NCBI RefSeq assembly: GCF_000423945.1
Contig: NZ_AUIY01000016.1
Coordinates: 1 to 64,000 of the forward strand
From: Butyrivibrio sp. XPD2002
GTDB taxonomy: Bacteria; Bacillota; Clostridia; Lachnospirales; Lachnospiraceae
Reading direction: 5' to 3'
DNA: 64,000 nucleotides
Positions 51,466 to 59,920 of the stretch are shown here, one piece after another. Below the pieces are notes generated by a model that saw only the letters and a program-made list of their open reading frames with translations, did no database searches and was not told the origin of the DNA. The position numbers and the translations under genes are program-made. How positions within the stretch are numbered: position 1 is the first letter of the stretch; every line of letters starts with the position of its first letter.

Positions 51466-51945
51466 TTATCTGTTTTCAAGAAGATTGTCAATTCTCTTTT
51501 CGTAGACATTAATGCGTGCTCCCTTGAGAGGAGTTGTGAGAATATAGTCAGTATCCTCTGCGCTCATGCCGCCGCTTACCATTTCATCATATTTCTCTTT
51601 GGGTATACCTATATAGCTGGCAGTTGCAAAATATAAACCCTCATCGCTAAGATCTATATCCTGGTATTCAATGAAACCTTTTGTATTTACATATTCCTCA
51701 GGAAGAGGAAGAGTCATTCCCATATTGGATAATTTCTGTACATTACGAGTGTCATCCTCTTCCCCGGCAGGAGTACTGCTCTTCGGAACAACTTCCTCGT
51801 TAATAAGCAGCATATCATCAGATGATAACGTGCCTGCATTTTCGACAGCAACCTGCCCCGTTGATTGCGAGCCGCATGCGAACATGCTTAAAGACAGACA
51901 TGAAATTAGTGTGGTTGAAAAAAGCTTGCGAAAAAAATTATTCAT
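51466..51945 (-). CDS. Lipoprotein, unknown
   Basis: 159 residues. The N-terminus MNNFFRKLFSTTLISC, then LSMFAC, is a lipoprotein signal (Cys24). The mature part is acidic with an extended linker (SSDDMLLINEEVVPK) and a small folded part with KGFIEYQDIDLSDEGLYFATASYIGIPKEKYDEM. No catalytic motif. GGGGGA upstream is the SD. It is transcribed alone, opposite to its neighbours. No family recognised. Confidence 0.75.
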   Translation of the reverse strand: MNNFFRKLFSTTLISCLSLSMFACGSQSTGQVAVENAGTLSSDDMLLINEEVVPKSSTPAGEEDDTRNVQKLSNMGMTLPLPEEYVNTKGFIEYQDIDLSDEGLYFATASYIGIPKEKYDEMVSGGMSAEDTDYILTTPLKGARINVYEKRIDNLLENR

Positions 51946-52189
51946 AAAAATCCCCCTTCAAAAGTGTATGAATTACCACAATTAATTATAACTGAGTATT
52001 TATGCGGAAAATCTAAAGAATTCGTCATGTTTTATCTCCTTACATTTAGTAAGCATAAGATAGAGGTTCAGATTCCAAAGACTATTGATGATTACAGTAT
52101 ATCAAACGACCATAATATATATTAAAAATATTTTAAAAAAGTATTGAGCCCTATATAATATAGATTATTGTGTTTTGTTGGAGGATTCT

Positions 52190-53431
52190 ATGACGTACTC
52201 AGAGATTTTTAAAGAAATTGTCAGCATTATGAAAAACGATTCCGCATCATATCCTGATTTTGGTGCAGGTAATTTTGAGGAATATGAAAAGCAGATAACC
52301 GATGACATGGACAGAATGGAGTTCCTTCATCTGGTTCAGAATTATGTGTCGACATTTAAAATTCAGGCACATTTGAAATTCGTTGACAATGCATGTGGAT
52401 ATGTGGGCTTTTCCGTGATGAGAAAAGGAGACGTGCTCTACGTTACCAAAGCTAACAATGGTACAGGACTTGTGCCCGGGGATAAGATCACAGCTATTGA
52501 TTCCATGCCTGTCTCTGAGGTTGCACAGCGTGAAAAGAACATGCTGATGGATGAAAGCGAGGAGAGACAGGGAGGACTGTGGCCTGCATTTTTGAAATAC
52601 TATAAGACCATATCTGTAGAGCATGAGGATGGCAGTAAGGAAGAGCTGGAACTTGTACTTGATACAGAGCCTGAGCCGGAAGAAAAGTATTATTCCAGGA
52701 GCTACGGGGATGATACTCTGTACCTCAGATTTGCTGATTTTGTGGATGCACAGGCAACTGCGAAGCTCTATGAGGATTGCAGGGAATCTCTTGAAAAGTG
52801 TAAAAATCTTATAGTTGATGTCAGGGGTAACGGCGGCGGTGCAGATGGCTGCTTCATACCTCTTATAGAGTATAGCTTTCCTGCAGGAGAGCCTGTTGAT
52901 AACTACATTAAGCCTGAATATCCCGTTGCGATAAACTATTCAGAAAGAAACTGTGATGACCGTCTTAAGCTTCTTAAGAGCTTTTTCGGGGATGATGTTC
53001 CTGAGGACGTCAAACCCATGGTAGATAAGATGCTTGCTGATCTTGATGCAAACAGGGGCAAGGGCTTTGTCGATGAAGATGAGGATATGTTCAAGGGACT
53101 TACAGGTAAGGCCAATCCTGAAAAGGTCTGGGTTCTGACCGATGAGGGCTGTGGTTCTTCAGGAGATGCTTTTGTGGAGGCCATGAGCTTTTCACCAAAA
53201 GTAACTGTTGTGGGACGCCCCACCTGCGGTATTACAGATTACTCTAACCTCAACATGGTAAGCTTTGATGATTTCCAGTTTATGTATCCCACATCCAGGG
53301 ACAGTAGAATAGACCATGGCAAGGGACTTCTTCAGAGAGGCGTGCCGGTTGATAAGTACATCCCCTGGACACCCGAGCAGATCAAGAAGGATGTAATGCT
53401 CGAAGCTGTGCTTGAGGAGATTACGTCATAA
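52190..53431 (+). CDS. S41-family peptidase, apparently cytosolic
   Basis: 413 residues from the ATG preceded by GGAGG (the open frame begins at a TTG, 52175). An N-terminal helical region, a PDZ-like segment (KANNGTGLVPGDKITAIDSMPVSEV, about 88-112) and the S41 core: LIVDVRGNGGGADG, VWVLTDEGCGSSGDAF with the nucleophile serine near 323, and GRPTCGITDY. C-terminal processing proteases in this family are normally exported, but no signal peptide or membrane segment is visible here. Possible role in cytosolic protein or peptide turnover. Confidence 0.85.
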   Translation: MTYSEIFKEIVSIMKNDSASYPDFGAGNFEEYEKQITDDMDRMEFLHLVQNYVSTFKIQAHLKFVDNACGYVGFSVMRKGDVLYVTKANNGTGLVPGDKITAIDSMPVSEVAQREKNMLMDESEERQGGLWPAFLKYYKTISVEHEDGSKEELELVLDTEPEPEEKYYSRSYGDDTLYLRFADFVDAQATAKLYEDCRESLEKCKNLIVDVRGNGGGADGCFIPLIEYSFPAGEPVDNYIKPEYPVAINYSERNCDDRLKLLKSFFGDDVPEDVKPMVDKMLADLDANRGKGFVDEDEDMFKGLTGKANPEKVWVLTDEGCGSSGDAFVEAMSFSPKVTVVGRPTCGITDYSNLNMVSFDDFQFMYPTSRDSRIDHGKGLLQRGVPVDKYIPWTPEQIKKDVMLEAVLEEITS

Positions 53432-53698
53432 TAAAAACTGATACATGAAGATGAAATGGCAGAAGCATGGCCGCTAAATGAGTAAGTGCACTACCGGGTT
53501 CTCTGATAGATATCTGCATATTAACTCCTTTACATGTGGTATTAAAAACTATGTGATGTGATATCAATACCACATCTTTGGAAGGGGTGTGTCAAGTATA
53601 CGAAAAATCTGTGCAAAAAGGCTTAAATTCAGTGAGAAGTTGGCTTTTTTCCGGATAATGTATTAGAACTGAAAATAGGAAAACAAGGAGAAGGGAAA
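53432..53698. other. Gap before the MFS leader region
   Basis: No gene is visible. A 10-bp inverted repeat (ATGTGGTATT at 53534-53543 with AATACCACAT at 53566-53575) lies in the middle. With the leader ORF and attenuator at 53699-53762 this makes a 331-base gap. Confidence 0.55.
53534..53575. repeat. 10-bp inverted repeat with 22-base centre
   Basis: ATGTGGTATT and AATACCACAT are perfect arms. It may be an operator for the MFS gene or a structural element of its leader. Confidence 0.5.
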
Positions 53699-53734
53699 AT
53701 GATCAATTGCAGCGTATATGCTCCATGCAAATGA
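53699..53734 (+). CDS. Leader peptide ORF (11 residues) of the MFS gene
   Basis: ATG at 53699 with AAGGAGAAGGG directly upstream, encoding MINCSVYAPCK and then TGA. Its last codons (53721-53733) can pair with the SD region of the MFS gene. Short leader ORFs with good SD sites before Mef-like, Erm and Cat genes are known to control the downstream gene by ribosome stalling. The function here is inferred from layout only. Confidence 0.6.
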   Translation: MINCSVYAPCK

Positions 53735-53763
53735 ATGAAATCATATTTGTATGGAGGGTAAAA
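53721..53763 (+). promoter_or_regulatory. Candidate translational attenuator hairpin over the MFS SD
   Basis: CTCCATGCAAAT (53721-53732) pairs with ATTTGTATGGAG (53745-53756), giving 12 base pairs with one G-T wobble; the next position can add another wobble pair. The 3' arm covers GGAG of the SD GGAGGG (53753-53758). The 5' arm is the end of the leader ORF. Confidence 0.6.
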
Positions 53764-55040
53764 TGAAAGACAGAATAAAGGAATTAAGAGATTTTTACAT
53801 AATTTGGAGCACTCAGAGCCTGTCACAGCTCGGAAGTGCCATAACGGGATTCGCACTGACACTCTGGATGTATGAAAAGACAGGTTCAGCACTTAGCACA
53901 GCTATGCTGACAATCTGTACCTATGCACCTTATGTCATAATGAGCATTTTCGCTGGAGCGATAACAGATAAATTCGATAAAAAGAAGACTATGCTCATAT
54001 GCGATTTTTTGGCTGCGTTAACAACGGTTATTGTATTTGTGTTATACAAGACGGATACGCTTGTTATGTGGCATCTGTACGTCATCAATGCCTTTTCGGG
54101 ACTGATGAATACTGTACAGCAGCCGGCTTCAGAGGTGGCATACACACTGATCGTTCCAAAGGAGCATTATCAGAAGACCAGTGGATTCCAGCAATTGTCA
54201 CGGTCCCTGATTTCTATAGGGAATCCACTAATTGCTTCAGCGCTTTATGGGCTGGCGGGGCTTGATGTGGTAATAGCTGTAGACCTTCTGACTTTTGCAA
54301 TAGCGTTTATGGCGTTACTTCTTTACATCAGACTTCCCGAGATTCAGGATGGTGAGAGCAATAACGACAGCGTTCTTAAGCTTGCAAAAGAGGGACTTAA
54401 GTTCCTTAAGGAAACACCACTGATACTTACGGTAATTCTGTTCATGTCCGGTGTTAACCTTACGGCATCCGCTTTTGATGCGGTACTTCCTGCACTTGTA
54501 ATTCCAAGAGCAGGTAACGGCGTGTATGGAATTGTAACAGCATGTTCAGGCGTGGCTATGGTAGCAGGAAGCTTCTTACCAATGATCCTGCCAAAGCCGA
54601 AGGACAGAGTCAGAGTCATATATCTGACAATGCTTTTTGCGTTGGGAATTGAAAACTTCCTGTTGGCATTTTCAAGAAGTCCCGTTCTGTGGTGCATCGG
54701 ACAAATCATAGGATGGGTATTTGTACCGCTTATGGCTGCCAATCAGAATGTAATAATGAGAAATGTCATCCCGGTAGAGCTTCAGGGAAGAGTGTATGCC
54801 TGCAGAAATACACTGCAGTTCTTTACGATTCCCATCGGCCTGTTCCTTGGAGGATTTTTCGTTGATACAATCTGCGAGCCATTTATGGAAATGAGTAAAG
54901 ACAGCGCATTCTGGACTATGCTTTTCGGAACCGGAAAGGGCTCAGGCGCAGCTCTCATGATGTTTGTTCTTGGAGTTACAGGAACCGTTATCTGCATAAC
55001 TTCAGGGCAGATCATGAAAAGGTACAAGTATACAGACTGA
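53763..55040 (+). CDS. MFS efflux transporter (MefA-like)
   Basis: 425 residues and 12 membrane segments. The start matches the Mef/MFS_3 family (LRDFYIIWSTQSLSQLGSAITGFALTLWMYEKTGSA), with LITDKFDKKKTM-like loop between helices 2 and 3 and VAYTLIVPKEHYQKTSGFQQ near helix 5. Relatives export macrolides or other lipophilic antibiotics and siderophores. The frame extends to an ATG at 53751, but that ATG overlaps the SD (GGAGGG), so the start at 53763 is correct. A putative attenuator lies directly upstream. Possible partner of the nearby glycosyltransferase in macrolide defence. Confidence 0.88.
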   Translation: MKDRIKELRDFYIIWSTQSLSQLGSAITGFALTLWMYEKTGSALSTAMLTICTYAPYVIMSIFAGAITDKFDKKKTMLICDFLAALTTVIVFVLYKTDTLVMWHLYVINAFSGLMNTVQQPASEVAYTLIVPKEHYQKTSGFQQLSRSLISIGNPLIASALYGLAGLDVVIAVDLLTFAIAFMALLLYIRLPEIQDGESNNDSVLKLAKEGLKFLKETPLILTVILFMSGVNLTASAFDAVLPALVIPRAGNGVYGIVTACSGVAMVAGSFLPMILPKPKDRVRVIYLTMLFALGIENFLLAFSRSPVLWCIGQIIGWVFVPLMAANQNVIMRNVIPVELQGRVYACRNTLQFFTIPIGLFLGGFFVDTICEPFMEMSKDSAFWTMLFGTGKGSGAALMMFVLGVTGTVICITSGQIMKRYKYTD

Positions 55041-55068
55041 TAGTCATGGGAAGAAACAAGGAGGAGTA

Positions 55069-55671
55069 TTGAACAAAGACACGATAATCAGTGACGCTAT
55101 TGAATACGTTAATAAGCTTTTTCAGGGTAATTCAGATGGCCATGGGGCAGATCATACAATGCGTGTATATCATAATGCCAAGGCTATTATCGAAGGATAT
55201 CCCGAAGTGGACAGCTTTGTAGTACTGCTTTCTGCATTATTACATGATGCAGATGACCACAAGCTTTTCAATACGGAAAACAACATGAATGCCAGGTCAT
55301 TTATGGAACAGAACGAAATACCTTCAGAAACGATAGAGCAGATTTGCTGTATAATAAATTCAGTGTCATTTAGCCAAAACAGAGGAAAAAGTCCTACAAC
55401 GACAGAAGGAAAAATTGTTCAGGATGCGGACAGACTTGATGCTATCGGGGCAATAGGAATCGCCAGAACCTTCGCGTACGGTGGGAAGGTTGGAAGACCG
55501 TTGTCAGATTCCATACAGCATTTTTATGATAAGCTTCTCCTCTTAAAGGATGAACTGAACACTGATGCTGCTAAGAAGATAGCGCAGAAGAGACATAAGT
55601 ATATGCTGGATTTCCTGGAAGAGTATTATCTGGAAAGTGGAGGTATCAGGGCTTGTCATGAAGGATTCTAG
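55069..55671 (+). CDS. HD-domain hydrolase
   Basis: 200 residues from a TTG start with GGAGG upstream. The HD metal motif is complete: His29 in GHGADHTMRVY, then His59-Asp60 in LLHDADDHK, and Asp in VQDADRLDAIGAIG. This is the COG1418-like YpgQ/YedJ type, phosphohydrolases acting on nucleotides or similar small molecules. It follows the MFS gene by 28 bases and may be co-transcribed. Confidence 0.88.
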   Translation: MNKDTIISDAIEYVNKLFQGNSDGHGADHTMRVYHNAKAIIEGYPEVDSFVVLLSALLHDADDHKLFNTENNMNARSFMEQNEIPSETIEQICCIINSVSFSQNRGKSPTTTEGKIVQDADRLDAIGAIGIARTFAYGGKVGRPLSDSIQHFYDKLLLLKDELNTDAAKKIAQKRHKYMLDFLEEYYLESGGIRACHEGF

Positions 55672-55742
55672 AGAGCTTGCGTGGCAGATGGTCTATAAGC
55701 TTTGAAGAAGAGCTTGATAAGAATATCATATAAAACAGTGTA

Positions 55743-55780
55743 AAACAGATCCGAATAAGTGAATTCGGGTCTGTTTTTTT
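55743..55780 (+). terminator. Rho-independent terminator
   Basis: ACAGATCCGAAT pairs with ATTCGGGTCTGT (12 bp, one G-T) and is followed by TTTTTT. The same ACAGA...TCTGT plan recurs at 59821. Confidence 0.9.
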
Positions 55781-55840
55781 ATGTAAAGCCTATAGTTACT
55801 ATACAGTTTAATGGATATACAGATGGTGTATCAAAGTAAA

Positions 55841-55903
55841 TGGTCTATGGGGACGGAGTTATAGGACCAAAAAATGGACCAGGAACCCCGTCCCCCAGGT
55901 CCA
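55841..55903. repeat. GGGGACGGGGTT family palindrome
   Basis: TGGTCTATGGGGACGGAGTT (55841-55860) is an imperfect inverted repeat of AACCCCGTCCCCCAGGTCCA (55884-55903), with CTTTTTC after it. Similar to the copy at 59732. Confidence 0.8.
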
Positions 55904-55928
55904 CTTTTTCAAATCAGGAGGTCACATC

Positions 55929-56678
55929 ATGACAGTATTGTACTTTAGTTCTACAGGCAATTGTCTGTATGTTGCAAAGCGTATTGGAGGCAGGCTCCTA
56001 TCGATACCGGAATGTATCCATGAAGAAAATTTTGAAATAGAAGATACAGAAGTGGGGCTTGTTTTTCCGGTTTATGGACTTTGCGTTCCACCGTTTATTG
56101 TAGAGTTCATAGAGAAAACATCCATTACGACAACATATCTGTTTGCCGTAGCTACCTATGGCTTTTTCCCCGGAGCAGTATGCGGACAGCTCTCCGGGAT
56201 CAGGACGAAAAATGGCAGAAGCTTTGATTATATCAATCGCCTTAAGATGGCTGAAAACTGCATAACCTTTTCAGACATGGCTAAGCAAAAGGGCGACAGT
56301 AAAAAGCAGCAGACTCAGATAGATGAGCTGCTTGCGGACATCACAGACCACAAAAGATTTATCAGGGAGGACTCTCCATTTAAAAAGCTTATGACTAAGA
56401 ATCATCTAAAGAATTACGAGTTCGAGACCGGAGTGGGGATTACGGACATGATCAGTGTTTCAGCAGACTGCGTGGGCTGCGGAACCTGCGTTTCTCTGTG
56501 TCCCATGAAGAATATCAGTATTGTAGGAGGCAGTCCTATATTTGACAGCAACTGTATAAGCTGCGGAGCCTGTCTGCAGAACTGTCCACGGAATGCAATT
56601 CATCACAGGAAGGAAAAGAGCTCAGCCAGATACAGAAATCCTCACGTTAGCCTTGAAGAATTAAAAATCACTTCATGA
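55929..56678 (+). CDS. EFR1-family ferredoxin with flavodoxin-like domain
   Basis: 249 residues. The N-terminal domain starts like a flavodoxin (VLYFSSTGNCLYVAKRIGG, a FMN phosphate loop), and the C-terminus carries two 4Fe-4S clusters: CVGCGTCVSLCP and CISCGACLQNCP. This EFR1 architecture is common in anaerobic Firmicutes and moves electrons between flavin and iron-sulphur centres. The partner is not shown. SD AGGAGG. Confidence 0.9.
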   Translation: MTVLYFSSTGNCLYVAKRIGGRLLSIPECIHEENFEIEDTEVGLVFPVYGLCVPPFIVEFIEKTSITTTYLFAVATYGFFPGAVCGQLSGIRTKNGRSFDYINRLKMAENCITFSDMAKQKGDSKKQQTQIDELLADITDHKRFIREDSPFKKLMTKNHLKNYEFETGVGITDMISVSADCVGCGTCVSLCPMKNISIVGGSPIFDSNCISCGACLQNCPRNAIHHRKEKSSARYRNPHVSLEELKITS

Positions 56679-56696
56679 ATTCTACAATATTAGTGT

Positions 56697-56736
56697 AAAG
56701 CAGAGCATCATCCGTGCAAAAGGGGAGCTCTGCTTT
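56697..56736 (+). terminator. Terminator-like hairpin after the EFR1 gene
   Basis: AAAGCAGAGC pairs with GCTCTGCTTT (10 bp, 20-base loop), then TCTTATG. The T-run is short. Confidence 0.65.
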
Positions 56737-56799
56737 TCTTATGTATTACATTACATACTGTAAATAATGACTGTTTCAGCAGAGAAAGGAAGGAACAAA

Positions 56800-57522
56800 A
56801 TGAATAGTTATTTGGAAACAAACAACCTGACCAAACGATATGGTTCCTTTGAGGCTGTAAAGGATATGAATATTCACATTAACAGAGGGGATATTTACGG
56901 TCTTATTGGACCAAATGGAGCAGGTAAGACAACACTTATGAAAATGCTGGTAGGGTTTGCGACTCCTTCTTCCGGTGAGATTGAGACGGCGGAGGGAGAG
57001 CATTACCTTAGAAAGGTCGGATGTCTTATTGAAAGCCCCGGAATATACGGGTATCTTAACGCTTATGACAATATGAAGCTTAAGGCAATTTCAATGGGAC
57101 TCTATGACGAGGAAGAAATACGGTCCATTCTTGATTTTGTAGGATTATCACGAGAGCCTAAAAAGAAAGCAGGAAAGTTTTCTCTTGGAATGAAGCAGAG
57201 ACTTGGCATCGGCATGGCGCTTATTGGAAAGCCGGATTTTCTCATACTTGATGAACCCATAAACGGACTTGATCCTCAGGGAATAATCGAGATGAGAGAG
57301 CTTATAAAGGCGCTCAATGAGGAAAAGAAAATGACGATCATGATATCAAGTCATCTTCTTGGTGAGCTTCAGAAGGTTGCAACAGTATTTGGAATTATTT
57401 CAGAAGGAAAGCTTGTAACAGAGGTAACTGCAGATGAATTAAAGAACAGCTATATGGACGAGGCTGATTCTCTCGAGGAATTCTATTTGAACATAATCAT
57501 GAAAGGACAGAAGGCATGCTAA
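56800..57522 (+). CDS. BcrA-type ABC transporter ATP-binding protein
   Basis: 240 residues from the ATG preceded by AAGGAAGG (the frame is open to 56767). Walker A GPNGAGKT, signature FSLGMKQRLGIGMALI, Walker B LILDEPINGLDP, H-loop SSHLLGE. Similar to the ATPase of the first system, but with one adjacent permease and no two-component genes. Related pairs confer bacitracin or peptide resistance or export unknown substrates. It overlaps the permease gene by seven bases. Confidence 0.88.
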   Translation: MNSYLETNNLTKRYGSFEAVKDMNIHINRGDIYGLIGPNGAGKTTLMKMLVGFATPSSGEIETAEGEHYLRKVGCLIESPGIYGYLNAYDNMKLKAISMGLYDEEEIRSILDFVGLSREPKKKAGKFSLGMKQRLGIGMALIGKPDFLILDEPINGLDPQGIIEMRELIKALNEEKKMTIMISSHLLGELQKVATVFGIISEGKLVTEVTADELKNSYMDEADSLEEFYLNIIMKGQKAC

Positions 57523-58352
57523 ATTTAATAAAAATGAACCTGTACAGGTTTTTTAAAACAAGAGTTTTTTATATAACGCTTTTAATTACAGTAATTTCAT
57601 TTGGACTTCTGTCCAGACTTGAGACCGACCCATCTTCTCAGTTTGATAATGAGCAGACTGTTCAGGAGGAAGAACATGTTGGCATAGTGGCTACTGAAGA
57701 TATAACTGCTGAAACAAGCTTTGAGCAGCTCTATGCCAGCCTTACAGCTTCGGGCTATATCCTGATCATGGTGGGAGTATTTGCGATAGTGTATACAGAG
57801 CAGGAGAGAAAGAGCGGCTTTTTGAAAAATCTTCTGACGACACGCAGGGAAAAGAAGAACATTTTTGCGGCAAAGATTCCGGTGGTATTTTTATATACCC
57901 TGATCATGTTCCTGGGATCACTTCTGGCAATAAGACTAGGAAGCCTCGGAAGGGGAGAAGGCATGTATGAAATAAAAAGCATGGGGCTTCTTTTCAGGTT
58001 TATTACTGATGAAGTAATCCTTCATACAGTATTTGGAATTGCGATGATGGCTATTTATGAGATTACCAGAAATACTATCATTCCTATCATGCTTGCTATT
58101 TTTGGATCAGCTAATCTTCATGGAATGCTTCTTAACATGATTGAAAGTAAGATTGTTGCAATGAGACCTTCACTTGCAGGCTTTATGGAAAAGTATGCTC
58201 TTTCAAGGAATCTCATCGTAACCAAGATAAACGTTCTTGGAGATGAGGGAATGGCCTTTCCTTCCATGAATCTTATTGTAGTCATTACGATTGGACTGAT
58301 TCTCTATTCGGTGATGGGAATGCTGATTTTTACCAAGAGAGACACAATTTAA
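57516..58352 (+). CDS. ABC-2-type transporter permease (BcrB-like)
   Basis: 278 residues, about six membrane segments; the first is followed by an acidic extracellular loop (EEEHVGIVATEDITAETSF). A cytosolic motif TEQERKSGFLKNLLTTRREKK near residue 90 is typical of the family. It overlaps the ATPase gene (ATG within its last codons). Exports an unknown substrate with that ATPase. Confidence 0.85.
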   Translation: MLNLIKMNLYRFFKTRVFYITLLITVISFGLLSRLETDPSSQFDNEQTVQEEEHVGIVATEDITAETSFEQLYASLTASGYILIMVGVFAIVYTEQERKSGFLKNLLTTRREKKNIFAAKIPVVFLYTLIMFLGSLLAIRLGSLGRGEGMYEIKSMGLLFRFITDEVILHTVFGIAMMAIYEITRNTIIPIMLAIFGSANLHGMLLNMIESKIVAMRPSLAGFMEKYALSRNLIVTKINVLGDEGMAFPSMNLIVVITIGLILYSVMGMLIFTKRDTI

Positions 58353-58476
58353 GAGGAATAAAAACCGGGCCCCTGGCGTATACAAAAACCATGCCGAAAT
58401 GGTCATATCTATTGTAAAATAGACTGAGGATGTAAATCCCGACTAACATATAAATCAAACCATGAGGTATGAAAAA

Positions 58477-59304
58477 ATGATGTTTTTATTATCGCTCCTT
58501 CCGGCAATTATCCTTCTTGTAATTATTTATAAAACTGATAAAAGAGAAAAAGAACCAATAGGATTATTGGCAAAGCTCTTTATTTTTGGAGTACTCTCTA
58601 CATTTGCTGCCGCAATTATTGGACAGCTGGGAGATGCAATAGTTACTCCGATTCTGGGTACGGACAGCCTGCTTTACCTGATAATTGACATTTTTATACT
58701 GACAGCGCTCGTAGAGGAATTCGGGAAATATTTTGTGGTAAAGGCAACAGCATGGAAAAGTCCTGCATTTAATTACACCTTCGACGCCATAGTTTATGCG
58801 GTGTTTGCATCTCTTGGTTTTGCTGCCTTTGAGAATGTCCTGTACCTTTCATCAGGCTCCTTTAGTCTTGCAATCATGAGAGGTATCTTTGCAGTACCTG
58901 GACATGCGATTGATGCAGTTTTCATGGGGTATTATTTTGGACTTGCAAAGCGATATGAAGTTATGGGCAATCTCAAATTACGCGGAAGGTATTTGAGACT
59001 TGCCCTTATTATTCCTGTTTTATTGCATGGATTCTATGATTTCTGCGTATCATCAGGGTCAGACATTCTCCTGCTTGTATTCTTCGTATATGAGGCTGTT
59101 ATTACCATAGTTGCGATCAGGAAGGTTAGAAAGCTTTCTAAAGAGGATACAGCTTTCTTCCAGGGCGGATATCCGGGAGCAACATACGTGCAAAATATGT
59201 ATTCCACAGGAGTCATAAAGTATGATCCCGCGACAGGCAAGCCCTACTATGTTGATCCCACCAGAATGAACTTTGACCCCATGACAGGACAGAGGCTTAA
59301 GTAG
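58477..59304 (+). CDS. PrsW-family intramembrane metalloprotease
   Basis: 275 residues from the ATG with GAGGT eight bases upstream (an ATG at 58462 overlaps the SD). About eight membrane segments. The family motifs are EEFGKYFVVK (about 80-89, the paired glutamates of the active site), FAAFENVLY, VPGHAIDAVFMGY and HGFYDF. In Bacillus PrsW starts the cleavage of an anti-sigma factor under peptide stress; whether an anti-sigma target exists here is not visible. It follows the BcrA/B-like transporter and precedes the YjdF-like gene by 10 bases. Confidence 0.88.
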   Translation: MMFLLSLLPAIILLVIIYKTDKREKEPIGLLAKLFIFGVLSTFAAAIIGQLGDAIVTPILGTDSLLYLIIDIFILTALVEEFGKYFVVKATAWKSPAFNYTFDAIVYAVFASLGFAAFENVLYLSSGSFSLAIMRGIFAVPGHAIDAVFMGYYFGLAKRYEVMGNLKLRGRYLRLALIIPVLLHGFYDFCVSSGSDILLLVFFVYEAVITIVAIRKVRKLSKEDTAFFQGGYPGATYVQNMYSTGVIKYDPATGKPYYVDPTRMNFDPMTGQRLK

Positions 59305-59314
59305 GTATAGAAAA

Positions 59315-59869
59315 ATGGCTACACTTAAGAATAAACTAACTGTGTATTTCGATGATCCTTTCTGGGTTGGTGTTTTTGAACGTACAGAAAATGGGAAGCT
59401 ATCGGTGGCAAAAGTGATTTTTGGCACAGAGCCCAAGGACTATGAAGTACAGGAATATATAAACAGGAACTATTTTCGTCTGAAATTCAGCCCTACTGTA
59501 GACATTGTGGTTAAGGGAGGGAAAAGGAATCCGAAGAGATTACAGCGTGACGCAAAGAAAATGGTTTTGGAAAAAGGTATTGGTACAAAGTCCCAGCAGG
59601 CATTAAAGCTCCAGCAGGAGCAGAATAAGCTGGAGCGCAAGACCAAAAGCCGGGAACTGAAAGAGGCAGAAGAGCTGAGGCTTTTTGAACTAAAGCAACA
59701 AAAAAGAAAGAGAAGCATAGAGGACATTGAATGGACCATAGGGACGGGGTTGAAGGGCCAAAATAAAAATGGACCGTTAACCCCGTCCCCTGGTATCCCC
59801 TGGTACCATTGTAGTGTAAAACAGACCTATATCCGTGCAACGGAAGGTCTGTTTTTATTTTGGTGTTAG
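59315..59869 (+). CDS. YjdF-like (DUF2992) protein, 3' end disrupted by a repeat
   Basis: 184 residues as the frame stands. The first 134 match the YjdF/DUF2992 pattern: KLTVYFDDPFWVGVFER at the N-terminus, FGTEPKDYEVQEYI, a basic KRNPKRLQRDAKK segment and a long charged coiled coil to KQQKRKR. The last 45 codons run through a dispersed GGGGACGGGGTT palindrome (59732-59798) and a terminator hairpin (59821-59860). That tail therefore looks acquired when the repeat arrived and the original stop was lost. YjdF function is unknown; in Bacillus its gene is controlled by an azaaromatic-sensing riboswitch, which is absent here. Confidence 0.75.
   Translation: MATLKNKLTVYFDDPFWVGVFERTENGKLSVAKVIFGTEPKDYEVQEYINRNYFRLKFSPTVDIVVKGGKRNPKRLQRDAKKMVLEKGIGTKSQQALKLQQEQNKLERKTKSRELKEAEELRLFELKQQKRKRSIEDIEWTIGTGLKGQNKNGPLTPSPGIPWYHCSVKQTYIRATEGLFLFWC
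59732..59798. repeat. GGGGACGGGGTT family palindrome, inside the YjdF-like frame
   Basis: TGGACCATAGGGACGGGGTT (59732-59751) is inverted against AACCCCGTCCCCTGGTATCC (59779-59798). It is translated as the odd C-terminal tail of the YjdF-like protein. Confidence 0.8.
59821..59860 (+). terminator. Rho-independent terminator within the 3' end of the YjdF-like frame
   Basis: ACAGACCT pairs with AGGTCTGT, with an inner TCCGT/ACGGA stem, followed by TTTTATTTT. It lies before the present stop codon at 59867. Confidence 0.75.
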
Positions 59870-59920
59870 ATTAGATGTGAGCAAAAGTGTATGTGTTTTT
59901 TTGAGGAGGTAATGATAGAA

